Below are positions 7,481 through 13,591 of a stretch of DNA of 13,591 bases, one piece after another. The notes under the pieces were generated by a model that was not told the DNA's origin, did no database searches, and was given only the letters and a program-made list of their open reading frames with translations. Numbering within the stretch: position 1 is the stretch's first letter; each line of letters starts with the position of its first letter. Origin of the DNA: Chitinophaga pinensis (GTDB lineage Bacteria; Bacteroidota; Bacteroidia; NS11-12g; UBA9320); contig CAMDCQ010000053.1 of the NCBI GenBank assembly GCA_945890595.1, positions 1-13,591 on the forward strand, read 5' to 3'. Made by a program: the position numbers and the translations under genes.

Positions 7481-8089
7481 CACCGTATTTATCTCTCAAA
7501 CGATGAGAATGATATAGAACGCTACACGCCTGACTTTGTCTTCAAAAAACCCAAAGAAGAACAAATAAAAGAAGCCCTTAGAGTAGCCAAAAAAGCTACT
7601 AAACCCCTTAAAATACTACTATTGGGCAATCCTGATAAAATATTGAACCGGGTTATTTTAGAGTTTAAGTATAAAATTGCTGGTGGTGGAATTGTAGAAA
7701 ATACAGAGGGTAAAATATTGCTTATGAAGCGTCTTGGAAAGTGGGATTTGCCTAAAGGTAAATTAGATAAAGGCGAAACCATTGAAGAATGTGCCTTACG
7801 CGAAATTGAAGAAGAGACGGGAGCTCAAAATTTATCCATTATTTCTTCATTTGCCGAGACCTACCATACGTACTTCCGAAATGAAAAATGGGTTATCAAA
7901 CACACCCATTGGTACACGGTAAAATGTAAAAGCGATGCTGAACTCATACCCCAATTAGATGAAGATATAGAAGAAGTACATTGGTTGGATCCTCTTAGCC
8001 TAGATTTAGCAACACTAGACACCTACCCTGCCATACGCAGGTTACTCAAACTCTATAAAAAACGATATTCCGAATGGGCTAATGCGTAG
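7457..8089 (+). CDS. Nudix hydrolase
   Basis: This 210-residue cytoplasmic protein hydrolyses a nucleoside-diphosphate-linked compound, with Mg2+ held by the Nudix box. The full box is present: G101-x5-E107-x7-R115-E116-I-E118-E119-x-x-G122. The preceding strand IAGGGIVENTEGKILLMKR and WDLPKGKLDKGE are typical of the MutT-like fold. An N-terminal part of about 70 residues (MYRIFHGKHRIYLSN and a Lys-rich helix) precedes the fold and has no motif I recognise. WVIKHTHWYTV and EEVHWL near the C-terminus fit substrate-side strands. The ATG at 7457 is 13 bases from the pyrE ATG on the other strand. The substrate cannot be read from the sequence. A hairpin terminator follows at 8131. Confidence 0.88.
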   Translation: MYRIFHGKHRIYLSNDENDIERYTPDFVFKKPKEEQIKEALRVAKKATKPLKILLLGNPDKILNRVILEFKYKIAGGGIVENTEGKILLMKRLGKWDLPKGKLDKGETIEECALREIEEETGAQNLSIISSFAETYHTYFRNEKWVIKHTHWYTVKCKSDAELIPQLDEDIEEVHWLDPLSLDLATLDTYPAIRRLLKLYKKRYSEWANA

Positions 8090-8130
8090 ATTTAGTTGTT
8101 CATTTAAGCTAAAAGTCATTAAATAAATAA

Positions 8131-8160
8131 AGGTCATTAACAATTAATTATTAATGACCT
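8131..8160. terminator. Hairpin between convergent Nudix and lipoprotein genes
   Basis: A perfect 10-bp inverted repeat, AGGTCATTAA (8131-8140) and TTAATGACCT (8151-8160), encloses a 10-base loop. It sits between the Nudix stop (8089) and the stop of the minus-strand lipoprotein gene (8186), where a two-way terminator is expected. The stem is AT-rich and has no strong U-tract on the plus side. On the minus side the run TTTATTTATTT follows the stem. Confidence 0.65.
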
Positions 8161-8185
8161 CTTTAGTGTCGGTGTAGTCACGTCT

Positions 8186-9034
8186 CTATGGAATCAAAAC
8201 AAAATCTTGATTGTCTCTAGAGATTGATATTAAATCAATTACCTTACCTGAATTATTCCATTGAGTTATATTGCCTCTACCTACGATAAGTTCTACGTAC
8301 CCATTGATTGGAAAAGTAGCTAAGTCTTGTTGACTAATTGTATAGCTTCCGTCATCAGCAGTTATTATGTGATGGCTAAATTTAGATGCGGTTAAAGATG
8401 GGTCAATTTGCTTTGAAAGAAAATCAGAATAGCTTAACAATACTACCACATTCCCACTTTGATTACTCGGATCTGCATTCCAAGTGACATTATATCCGTC
8501 ATTTTTGCTGATTACCCCCATCTCATTAAATCCAGCAATGGATTGAGTTGGAAGCAGAGAACTAATATTCAGTTTTTGAATTGAATTAAAGCTGTAGGCA
8601 GCATTAGAATAACCACTAGACCCAGATAAGGATGCTTGAATTGAAGAGCCAAATAATGCACTTAAATTATCAAATGTATTTGCATTATCTAATTCATAAT
8701 TTAAACAATTTGTAGTGGCATTCTCTTTTAACAATTGAAAGCCTCCTACTGTAACTGTGCCTACGTCTACTCTATTAGAACAAACTTTATTTTGCTGTGA
8801 GCTATAAAAATAGCCATTAATTTTATATTCGTCTTTAGACATTCCTCCTAAATGTTGTACAAAAACCGAAGCATCAGAAACAGAACTCCATGAATTTGAA
8901 AGCACCGATTGAAGGTCATAATAACTGTTTGTTGGCTGTGTTGCTTCCACTTTAGCGTCCTCTTTGCATCCCATAACTGAAATACCAAGAATAATTACCC
9001 CAAGAACCAAACTTGTTTTTATATTATTTTTCAT
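8186..9034 (-). CDS. Lipoprotein of unknown function
   Basis: The 282-residue product begins MKNNIKTSLVLGVIILGISVMGC, a clear lipoprotein signal peptide with lipidation at C23. After a short linker (KEDAKVEATQPTNS) the mature part is mostly beta-like, with SYTISQQDLATF and GYVELIVGRGNITQ near the C-terminus and two further Cys in the first half (NKVCSNR, TTNCLNY). I recognise no domain. The acidic residues right after the Cys (KED) are worth comparing with surface-export signals of Bacteroidota lipoproteins, but that is inference. It lies 24 bases downstream of the Cys-rich lipoprotein gene on the same strand, so the two are probably cotranscribed. Confidence 0.8.
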   Translation of the reverse strand: MKNNIKTSLVLGVIILGISVMGCKEDAKVEATQPTNSYYDLQSVLSNSWSSVSDASVFVQHLGGMSKDEYKINGYFYSSQQNKVCSNRVDVGTVTVGGFQLLKENATTNCLNYELDNANTFDNLSALFGSSIQASLSGSSGYSNAAYSFNSIQKLNISSLLPTQSIAGFNEMGVISKNDGYNVTWNADPSNQSGNVVVLLSYSDFLSKQIDPSLTASKFSHHIITADDGSYTISQQDLATFPINGYVELIVGRGNITQWNNSGKVIDLISISRDNQDFVLIP

Positions 9035-9058
9035 AATTGTATTTATTTAGTTTTGAAT

Positions 9059-9568
9059 TTAACAGCACTTACAATTTGCTATTGTCATATTAATTATGTA
9101 ATTACCTTGGAACGTCACAGAACCTGTTGATCCCTTCCAAATAGGCTTCCCGCCTGCTTGACTTCCACATTTAAAGGCACAACACACCGCATCACAATTT
9201 GTCTGAGTAATAATTACATTTATTTCAAAATTACCTTCTGCGGGTATAGGTATCCCCTCAAGACTAAATGTAGTTGCACCCCAAGCAATTTTGGAGGACG
9301 TATTATCGTAATACAAATCACTTATGGTTTCAGTACCAGTAATTTCATCTACTCCATTTATTTTTTCAATTTTCAATGTATTTACAACTACATTAACGTC
9401 AAACTGATCATTCTCATCAGGAGCACAGTCTGTAAAATTAAAACTAAGTAAAGCCTCATTTTTATTTGTGTCTTTATTTGGAAATCTGTCAGGTGTACAC
9501 CCCGTTCCATAAAAAAACAGTAATGAAACTATAGTCCCTCCGAGTGTTAATTTGGTCCACATAATCAT
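9059..9568 (-). CDS. Cys-rich small lipoprotein of unknown function
   Basis: This 169-residue product begins with a hydrophobic segment ending LLFFYGTGC, with probable lipidation at C24. The -3 position is Gly, so the lipobox is imperfect. The mature protein has eight more Cys: one in FTDCAPDE, four close together in TNCDAVCCAFKC, and three at the extreme C-terminus in ANCKCC. The even number suggests disulfides, or less likely metal binding. A GNFEINVIITQ segment and a WKGSTGSVTFQGNYIINMTI segment suggest a beta fold. The start may be the ATG at 9568 or the one two codons later. An in-frame TGA at 9574-9572 rules out an upstream extension. A tetranucleotide tract lies 15 bases before the start. 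No family recognised. Confidence 0.75.
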   Translation of the reverse strand: MIMWTKLTLGGTIVSLLFFYGTGCTPDRFPNKDTNKNEALLSFNFTDCAPDENDQFDVNVVVNTLKIEKINGVDEITGTETISDLYYDNTSSKIAWGATTFSLEGIPIPAEGNFEINVIITQTNCDAVCCAFKCGSQAGGKPIWKGSTGSVTFQGNYIINMTIANCKCC

Positions 9569-9583
9569 GACTCAAAGGAAAAC

Positions 9584-9617
<34 letters not shown>

Positions 9618-9657
9618 CTCGTATTTTGACATAAAAATGACAATACAAAAGACGCGA

Positions 9658-10140
9658 TTAATCCCTATTTGTTGAGCTAATTACACTGTAAATGGACTGT
9701 GGTACATACTTCTGGTACGGACCATTATGTCGTATCAAATCCCGAACTATGGTCGAGCTAATCGAAGCGTTGTTCTGATCGCTCATTACAAACACACTTT
9801 GTACAGCAACAGTTATATCTTCATTTACATATGCAATTTGTTGCTCATACGTAAAATCCTGTGTAGTACGTAGTCCACGCAATATAAACTGTGCGCCTAT
9901 ACTCTCTGCAAACATAGCCGTAAGTCCTTCGTAATGAATGACACTTACACGTGGCTCATTACTAAAAATATCTTCTAGCCAAGCGGTGCGTTCTTCTAAT
10001 GTAAACAGGTGGTTTTTACCACTATTCACCCCAATAGCTACTACCACTTCATCAAAAAGTTTTAGCCCTCTATTTACGATATCTAAATGTCCGTTGGTAA
10101 ACGGATCAAACGTTCCTGGAAAAATTGCTTTCTTACTCAT
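9658..10140 (-). CDS. coaD: Phosphopantetheine adenylyltransferase
   Basis: This 160-residue cytoplasmic enzyme makes dephospho-CoA from 4'-phosphopantetheine and ATP, the next-to-last step of coenzyme A synthesis. The nucleotidyltransferase signature is FPGTFDPFTNGHLD (7-20), with T15-N-G-H18 as the ATP site. ILRGLRTTQDFTYEQQIA (86-103) is the conserved CoaD segment with R88 and R91, and ISSTIVRDL (127-135) is the C-terminal ATP-contact motif. Length is normal. Its start overlaps the rsmD stop by four bases, so the two are cotranslated, a pairing seen in many bacteria. Confidence 0.95.
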   Translation of the reverse strand: MSKKAIFPGTFDPFTNGHLDIVNRGLKLFDEVVVAIGVNSGKNHLFTLEERTAWLEDIFSNEPRVSVIHYEGLTAMFAESIGAQFILRGLRTTQDFTYEQQIAYVNEDITVAVQSVFVMSDQNNASISSTIVRDLIRHNGPYQKYVPQSIYSVISSTNRD

Positions 10141-10679
10141 TCTTCTTCGTCAAAGTTAAAAAAACTAAAGGTACTTTGGCCATATTCTCTTTTGTCGCTA
10201 ATAAATGTAGAATCTATCATGGTCATTGCTTGGTGTTCTAAGATAAATAATCCTCCTTTTCGCAAATAATTCCCTGTTGAAATAGTCTCTACCAAGGCGT
10301 GAATTTCTGCATTGTCATTATACGGAGGATCGGCAAATATGATGTCATATTGATTTTCACCCTTGGCTAAAAAAGAAAGCACTTTTTCTTGCTCAAGCTG
10401 TAACGGCATCTTTAATTTATCGGCCAATTCTTTTATGTAGGCTATAGACTTCCTATTAAAATCTACAGCAGTAATATCTGTTGTGCCACGAGAACAAAAT
10501 TCGAGGGCAATACTTCCCAATCCACTATATAAGTCTAGCACTTTTATATCCTCAAAGTAATAGGTCTGATCCAAAATATTAAAAAGAGCCTCTTTTGCAC
10601 GGTCGGTTGTAGGCCGAGCATGCGGCATGTTTTTTTCAGGAAACCTGAAGCCTTTGTGTATCCCGCTTACAATGCGCAT
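10137..10679 (-). CDS. rsmD: 16S rRNA (guanine966-N2)-methyltransferase
   Basis: This 180-residue SAM-dependent enzyme methylates G966 of 16S rRNA. The N-terminus MRIVSGIHKGFRFP and RPTTDRAKEALFNIL (22-36) is the family start. The SAM-binding motif is VLDLYSGLGSIALE (47-60), where most family members have DLFAGTG. The catalytic motif for N2-guanine methylation is D117-P-P-Y120, in IIFADPPY. Length fits. It starts 13 bases inside the end of the DUF3822-type gene and overlaps coaD by four bases, making a tight operon. Confidence 0.93.
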   Translation of the reverse strand: MRIVSGIHKGFRFPEKNMPHARPTTDRAKEALFNILDQTYYFEDIKVLDLYSGLGSIALEFCSRGTTDITAVDFNRKSIAYIKELADKLKMPLQLEQEKVLSFLAKGENQYDIIFADPPYNDNAEIHALVETISTGNYLRKGGLFILEHQAMTMIDSTFISDKREYGQSTFSFFNFDEEE

Positions 10680-11419
10680 TGTGCAAAGAAATAAGCCAAC
10701 AACTCTTCTTCTTTATTTTCGTCAACGGTGGTTTGGCTAGAAGCAGATGTTATGTTCGACACATAAAGTGGACTTACATAATTTTTAAAAATAGAAACAT
10801 ACGTTTCGTGCATCCCTTTAGTACTAATGCACTCAAAATAGAGTTCACTTGGATTTAGCTCCAATTGCTCTATCACCAACATCACATAATAAAACGTCTC
10901 TTCTGCATTTTGGCTAGGGTATCTATTGGCCAGCATAAACTGTCCCTCTCTCCATGCCAAAATGGTAATTTCATTGGCTTGACAGTAAAAATATACGGCA
11001 TTCTTTGGTGACTTTTGCGCAGTATAAGTGTACGCCAAATGAATATCGCTCGTGTGCTGTACGCCTACTACTTGTTCTGAGATAGTCTTAAAAACAGATG
11101 AGGCTTGGTAGGCAATCGCAAATATTTCGGATTCTTGAATTTCTAAATCATCCGCAAGACCATTATTTAACGTATAATGTAATTGAAGTTCCGAATCATT
11201 CAATGGGCCTAATGAAAAAGGCATCCCACTAGATACCAGGATACTACTACTAAAAATAGCATTTACCAAGGAATCAGGATAGGTATGGGTGTAAGACACA
11301 ATGCAGTGCCACTTTAGAATACTGTCTTTGTTATATATATGGTAAACAACTTTGTCTTTAAAGAGGCTTACTATAAGCCGATCACTTACGGCATTGATAT
11401 AGGCGGCTTGTTCGGTCAC
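10667..11419 (-). CDS. DUF3822 family protein
   Basis: This 250-residue protein has no signal peptide or membrane helix, so it is cytoplasmic. The segment FMLANRYPSQNAEETFYYVM (161-180) followed by LVIEQLELNPSEL is the hallmark I associate with DUF3822, a Bacteroidota family usually placed beside rsmD and coaD. The fold is thought to be actin/ASKHA-like, and the biochemical role is unknown. The gene overlaps rsmD by 13 bases and lies 11 bases after the membrane-anchored gene upstream, so all are probably on one message. The assignment is from memory of the family and would be settled by a profile search. Confidence 0.75.
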   Translation of the reverse strand: MTEQAAYINAVSDRLIVSLFKDKVVYHIYNKDSILKWHCIVSYTHTYPDSLVNAIFSSSILVSSGMPFSLGPLNDSELQLHYTLNNGLADDLEIQESEIFAIAYQASSVFKTISEQVVGVQHTSDIHLAYTYTAQKSPKNAVYFYCQANEITILAWREGQFMLANRYPSQNAEETFYYVMLVIEQLELNPSELYFECISTKGMHETYVSIFKNYVSPLYVSNITSASSQTTVDENKEEELLAYFFAQCAL

Positions 11420-11430
11420 GCCTACTTTAT

Positions 11431-11967
11431 CTACTTCCAGTTACCGTTGTAATTCACTTCAAATAGAGAGCCTACTGTAAGTGGGTCGTTTTTCTTAACA
11501 CGTTCTTTATTGAACGGATAAGGATCTTTTATTTCAAATACAGGAACAGCAACATTGTTCTTTTTGATTTCACCTGAAGCAATAATAAACACTGCAGTAT
11601 CTGTACCCGGTAAGAATTTAAGGCTATTGATATCTATTCCTTTATAAAGTGAATCTTTTATACTAAACTCTATCGAACGTGAACTAAAAACGGTAGTCGA
11701 GTCATCTTTATCTCCTTCTAAAATCATTGTTTTAACGGTGCCTTCTTCTAAAAACTTAAAAAGTTCATCAAAGGTGTTCGCAAATTTTCCGTTAGCATCT
11801 TTGTATAACAACTCAGCATCGCGAAGCGCTTCTAATTTTGCAATTACAGCATCTTCTTTCACTTCTACTTCTTCCGCATAAACGAGATCAGCATTAACGG
11901 TATCAAAGGTTTTGTAGGCGAAAAAGGCTATCAATACTAACAGTATGATTCTAATGGCGTATTTCAT
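11431..11967 (-). CDS. Membrane-anchored protein with a pseudopilin-like start, unknown function
   Basis: The 178-residue product begins MKYAIRIILLVLIAFFAYKTFDTV, one N-terminal membrane helix. Next comes a charged helix and the segment LRDAELLYKDANGKFANTFDELFKFLEEG, which resembles the helix-to-loop region of type II secretion pseudopilins (repeat unit, growing peptide, then DLL/EL). The rest is a beta-rich domain ending SLFEVNYNGNWK. There is no prepilin peptidase motif, so it is a signal-anchored periplasmic protein rather than a true pilin. It is the first gene of the minus-strand run leading into DUF3822, rsmD and coaD. I found no exact TAnnTTTG box upstream. Function unknown. Confidence 0.75.
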   Translation of the reverse strand: MKYAIRIILLVLIAFFAYKTFDTVNADLVYAEEVEVKEDAVIAKLEALRDAELLYKDANGKFANTFDELFKFLEEGTVKTMILEGDKDDSTTVFSSRSIEFSIKDSLYKGIDINSLKFLPGTDTAVFIIASGEIKKNNVAVPVFEIKDPYPFNKERVKKNDPLTVGSLFEVNYNGNWK

Positions 11968-12070
11968 GTATGCTTTTGTATATTTTAAGTGGCAATATTA
12001 CGTAAAATCAGTTAAATATATTTTGACTTTGTTTTTTTTATTGATAACCGGCGCTCTTCAGGTAACGAAA

Positions 12071-12101
12071 GGTTTGAAGCACCAATCCGTTTGTTCAAAC
12101 C
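12071..12101 (-). terminator. Hairpin terminator downstream of ccmB
   Basis: GGTTTGAA (12071-12078) and TTCAAACC (12094-12101) form a perfect 8-bp stem with a 15-base loop, four bases after the ccmB stop. On the minus strand the stem is followed by a short TTTC. It separates ccmB from the next minus-strand gene, which starts at 11967. Confidence 0.55.
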
Positions 12102-12104
12102 CAC

Positions 12105-12770
12105 TTACTCCGTCCAAACATACTTAAACAATACTACGGAAAGAACTAACTGAATACTTAGCAACAACACCAAGACCAACCAATCTTGAAAAAACACAGA
12201 CGTGTCTAGCGGAGAAAGGGCTTTACTCGCAGATTTCAGACTTACCAAAAGGCTAGGAATAAGTAACGGTAAACTTAATATCATCGCAACCAAACTGCTG
12301 TTTTTAGCGCCGAGTGCTAAGGCAGAGTTGAACGTAAATACCGCAGAGTTGCAAAGGGTAAACAATAATGCTGTGGTCATATACTGCCAGAAGTGCGGGA
12401 TACTTTGGGGCAGCCAAAAATTCATCAAAACACAGAGCACTGCCAAAAAGAAAGCGTTGACTAAAAACTGATACGCAATTTTGGAGACTATTATGGCCCG
12501 GCTATCTACCAAGAATTTATAATAGAGTAGACTTCCTTTATTTTCCATCAGAAAACTTCGCCCTATGTTTTGAACTACCCCAAAAATGAGAACGACGTAG
12601 AATAAACTGTGCCATACCATGTCACTAGCTTGCTTTTGAATCGTGTATATAATAAAAACGGAAACGACCAATAGCAGCACCAACGACCACAGGGCATACT
12701 TATTTTTAAGCTCCATTTTGAGCTCTTTTAGAAAAAGTTGTTTTATCTGCTTAATAAGTGCAGTTTGCAT
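12105..12770 (-). CDS. ccmB: Heme exporter subunit CcmB
   Basis: The 221-residue integral membrane protein has about six hydrophobic segments and matches the CcmB pattern: a cytoplasmic N-terminus (IKQLFLKELKMELKNKYALW), FYVVLIFGVVQNIGRSFLMENKGSLLYYKFL in the middle, and a final helix ending YVWTE. CcmB is the membrane part of the CcmAB(C) system for cytochrome c maturation. The chosen start is the ATG at 12770. An in-frame ATG at 12794 would add MYFCDGKF, but a TAnnTTTG promoter box lies between the two starts. Unusually, no ccmC follows: a hairpin ends the transcript. The gene is divergent from the TerB-like gene, 27 bases apart. Confidence 0.82.
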   Translation of the reverse strand: MQTALIKQIKQLFLKELKMELKNKYALWSLVLLLVVSVFIIYTIQKQASDMVWHSLFYVVLIFGVVQNIGRSFLMENKGSLLYYKFLVDSRAIIVSKIAYQFLVNAFFLAVLCVLMNFWLPQSIPHFWQYMTTALLFTLCNSAVFTFNSALALGAKNSSLVAMILSLPLLIPSLLVSLKSASKALSPLDTSVFFQDWLVLVLLLSIQLVLSVVLFKYVWTE

Positions 12771-12777
12771 AAATTTG
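12770..12777 (+). promoter_or_regulatory. TerB-like gene promoter -7 element
   Basis: TAAATTTG matches TAnnTTTG exactly and ends 20 bases before the ATG at 12798. No well-placed -33 TTTG is visible. With the opposite-strand element at 12784-12791 it makes a very compact divergent promoter pair. Confidence 0.45.
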
Positions 12778-12783
12778 CCATCG

Positions 12784-12791
12784 CAAAAGTA
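12784..12791 (-). promoter_or_regulatory. ccmB promoter -7 element
   Basis: On the minus strand TACTTTTG (12791 to 12784) matches TAnnTTTG exactly, 13 bases before the ATG at 12770. A TTG at 12809-12807 lies 15 bases upstream, short for a -33 element. The box helps decide the ccmB start. Confidence 0.45.
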
Positions 12792-12797
12792 CATTTA

Positions 12798-13256
12798 ATG
12801 TTATACCAATTACAGAACTTATCAGAAGAAGAAAGAATTGTCGTTCAGCAATCACCAGTTTGGGTCACCTTACTTATTGCCTGCGCAGATCACGATATAG
12901 ATGAAGCGGAAATAGATAGAGCCAAAGAAATAGTGCATATTAAATCTTTCGCTACTCAAAACGACGTAAAGCATCTTTATAAAGACCTAGACAGCCACAT
13001 CGATGAAGAGATTGACAATGCGCTAAGAATACTACCTGCCAAAGGAGATGAGCGCTTGGTTTTACTAGAAGAACACATTGCAAAACTGAATCGCATCCTT
13101 CCTAAGTTAGACAGTACGTATGCCACGCAATTGTACAATAGCCTATTAAGTTTAGCTGTTTCTGTAGCGAAATCTGAAGGAGGAATATTTGGAATTCAAC
13201 GAGTAAGCCCTAACGAGAAGCAATACATTCATTTACCTATGCTGCACAAGCCTTGA
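12798..13256 (+). CDS. TerB-like (tellurite-resistance fold) small protein, unknown role
   Basis: The 152-residue all-helical cytoplasmic protein has WVTLLIACADHDIDEAEIDRAKEI (about 22-45), which resembles the TerB/DjlA-N repeat in which a helix, a D-G/D-D turn and an acidic helix form a metal-binding site. The C-terminal half has LAVSVAKSEGGIFGIQRVSPNEKQYI. The family assignment is by resemblance only. The in-frame extension to 12738 overlaps ccmB and is not used. The stop overlaps the TTG start of the biotin carboxylase gene (TTGA), so translation of the two is coupled. A role in regulating or assembling the carboxylase is inference from this context. Confidence 0.65.
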   Translation: MLYQLQNLSEEERIVVQQSPVWVTLLIACADHDIDEAEIDRAKEIVHIKSFATQNDVKHLYKDLDSHIDEEIDNALRILPAKGDERLVLLEEHIAKLNRILPKLDSTYATQLYNSLLSLAVSVAKSEGGIFGIQRVSPNEKQYIHLPMLHKP

Positions 13257-13591
13257 AAAAAATACTAATAGCAAACCGTGGCGAAATCGCCGTAAGAGTG
13301 ATAAAAACTTGTCGCAAGATGGGTATCTCCACCGTAGCTATTTACTCGGAGGCAGATAGAGACTCTAAACACGTACAAATGGCTGACGAGGCTTTTTGTG
13401 TGGGCCCTGCACCTAGTGCAGAGAGTTATCTACAAGCCGCCAAAATTATACAAATCTGCAAAGACAATAACGTAGATGGAATACATCCAGGCTATGGTTT
13501 TTTATCTGAAAACGCAGGTTTTGTAAAAGCCGTAAAAAATGCAGGTATAACCTTTATAGGACCCAGTCCTGAGGCTATAGACTTAATGGGA
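13253..13591 (+). CDS. accC: Biotin carboxylase subunit of an acyl-CoA carboxylase, 3' part missing
   Basis: The first 113 codons run in frame to the window end. The start KKILIANRGEIAVRVI, then VAIYSEADRDSKHVQMADEA (about 28-47) and GIHPGYGFLSENAGF (76-90) are the conserved N-terminal biotin carboxylase fold. It uses ATP and bicarbonate to carboxylate biotin on the carrier protein. It may serve acetyl-, propionyl- or methylcrotonyl-CoA carboxylase, or pyruvate carboxylase; the deciding parts are outside the window. The start is TTG at 13253, inside the stop of the TerB-like gene, and no ATG is closer to the conserved start. Confidence 0.9.
   Translation, partial: MKKILIANRGEIAVRVIKTCRKMGISTVAIYSEADRDSKHVQMADEAFCVGPAPSAESYLQAAKIIQICKDNNVDGIHPGYGFLSENAGFVKAVKNAGITFIGPSPEAIDLMG

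Noticed and set aside
9158..9451. Plus-strand frame of 97 codons
   Set aside because: It is antisense to the Cys-rich lipoprotein gene and has no domain or start context.
12202..12471. Plus-strand frame of 89 codons inside ccmB
   Set aside because: It is antisense to a well-supported membrane-protein gene and shows no motif.
12771..12794. Longer CcmB start at the ATG at 12794
   Set aside because: A TAnnTTTG box lies between it and the ATG at 12770, and the shorter form fits the family N-terminus.

Overview
The window looks like a chromosomal segment of a Bacteroidota bacterium, probably of the flavobacterial side. The signs are AT-rich DNA, signal peptides ending in AQ- or GQ-type sites, promoter-like TAnnTTTG elements instead of sigma70 boxes, A-rich start regions without strong Shine-Dalgarno sites, and a DUF3822-type gene next to coaD and rsmD. 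All names come from reading motifs in the translations; no database search was possible.

Layout. Bases 1-1570 (minus strand) hold the 5' part of a large surface or secreted beta-helix-like protein that runs off the left edge. Its start region contains a 7-bp tandem repeat that, in this copy number, puts the only good start codon out of frame. Bases 1571-1986 are non-coding and carry a promoter for a plus-strand TolC/HlyD-type export pair (1987-4697). A cation:proton antiporter and a periplasmic PAP2 phosphatase follow as an overlapping pair (4901-6810). They meet pyrE (minus) with no spacer, and pyrE is divergent from a Nudix hydrolase gene with only 13 bp between them. A hairpin terminator (8131-8160) separates the Nudix gene from a minus-strand block. 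Read in its own direction, that block is: small membrane-anchored protein, DUF3822 protein, rsmD, coaD, then two unrecognised lipoprotein genes. The first lipoprotein gene, which is Cys-rich, has a GAAA/TTTC tetranucleotide tract just before its start. The right end has ccmB (minus, with its own terminator), divergent from a TerB-like gene that overlaps by TTGA the start of a biotin carboxylase gene cut by the window edge.

How the genes relate. Most are housekeeping: pyrimidine synthesis (pyrE), coenzyme A synthesis (coaD), 16S rRNA methylation (rsmD), cytochrome c maturation (ccmB) and acyl-CoA carboxylation (accC-like). Between them lie envelope genes: efflux, antiporter, PAP2, lipoproteins and the surface protein. 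The most notable signal is that two genes for unrelated exported proteins have simple-sequence repeats exactly at their starts. That is the arrangement expected of phase-variable (contingency) loci, and the heptamer case can be followed codon by codon.
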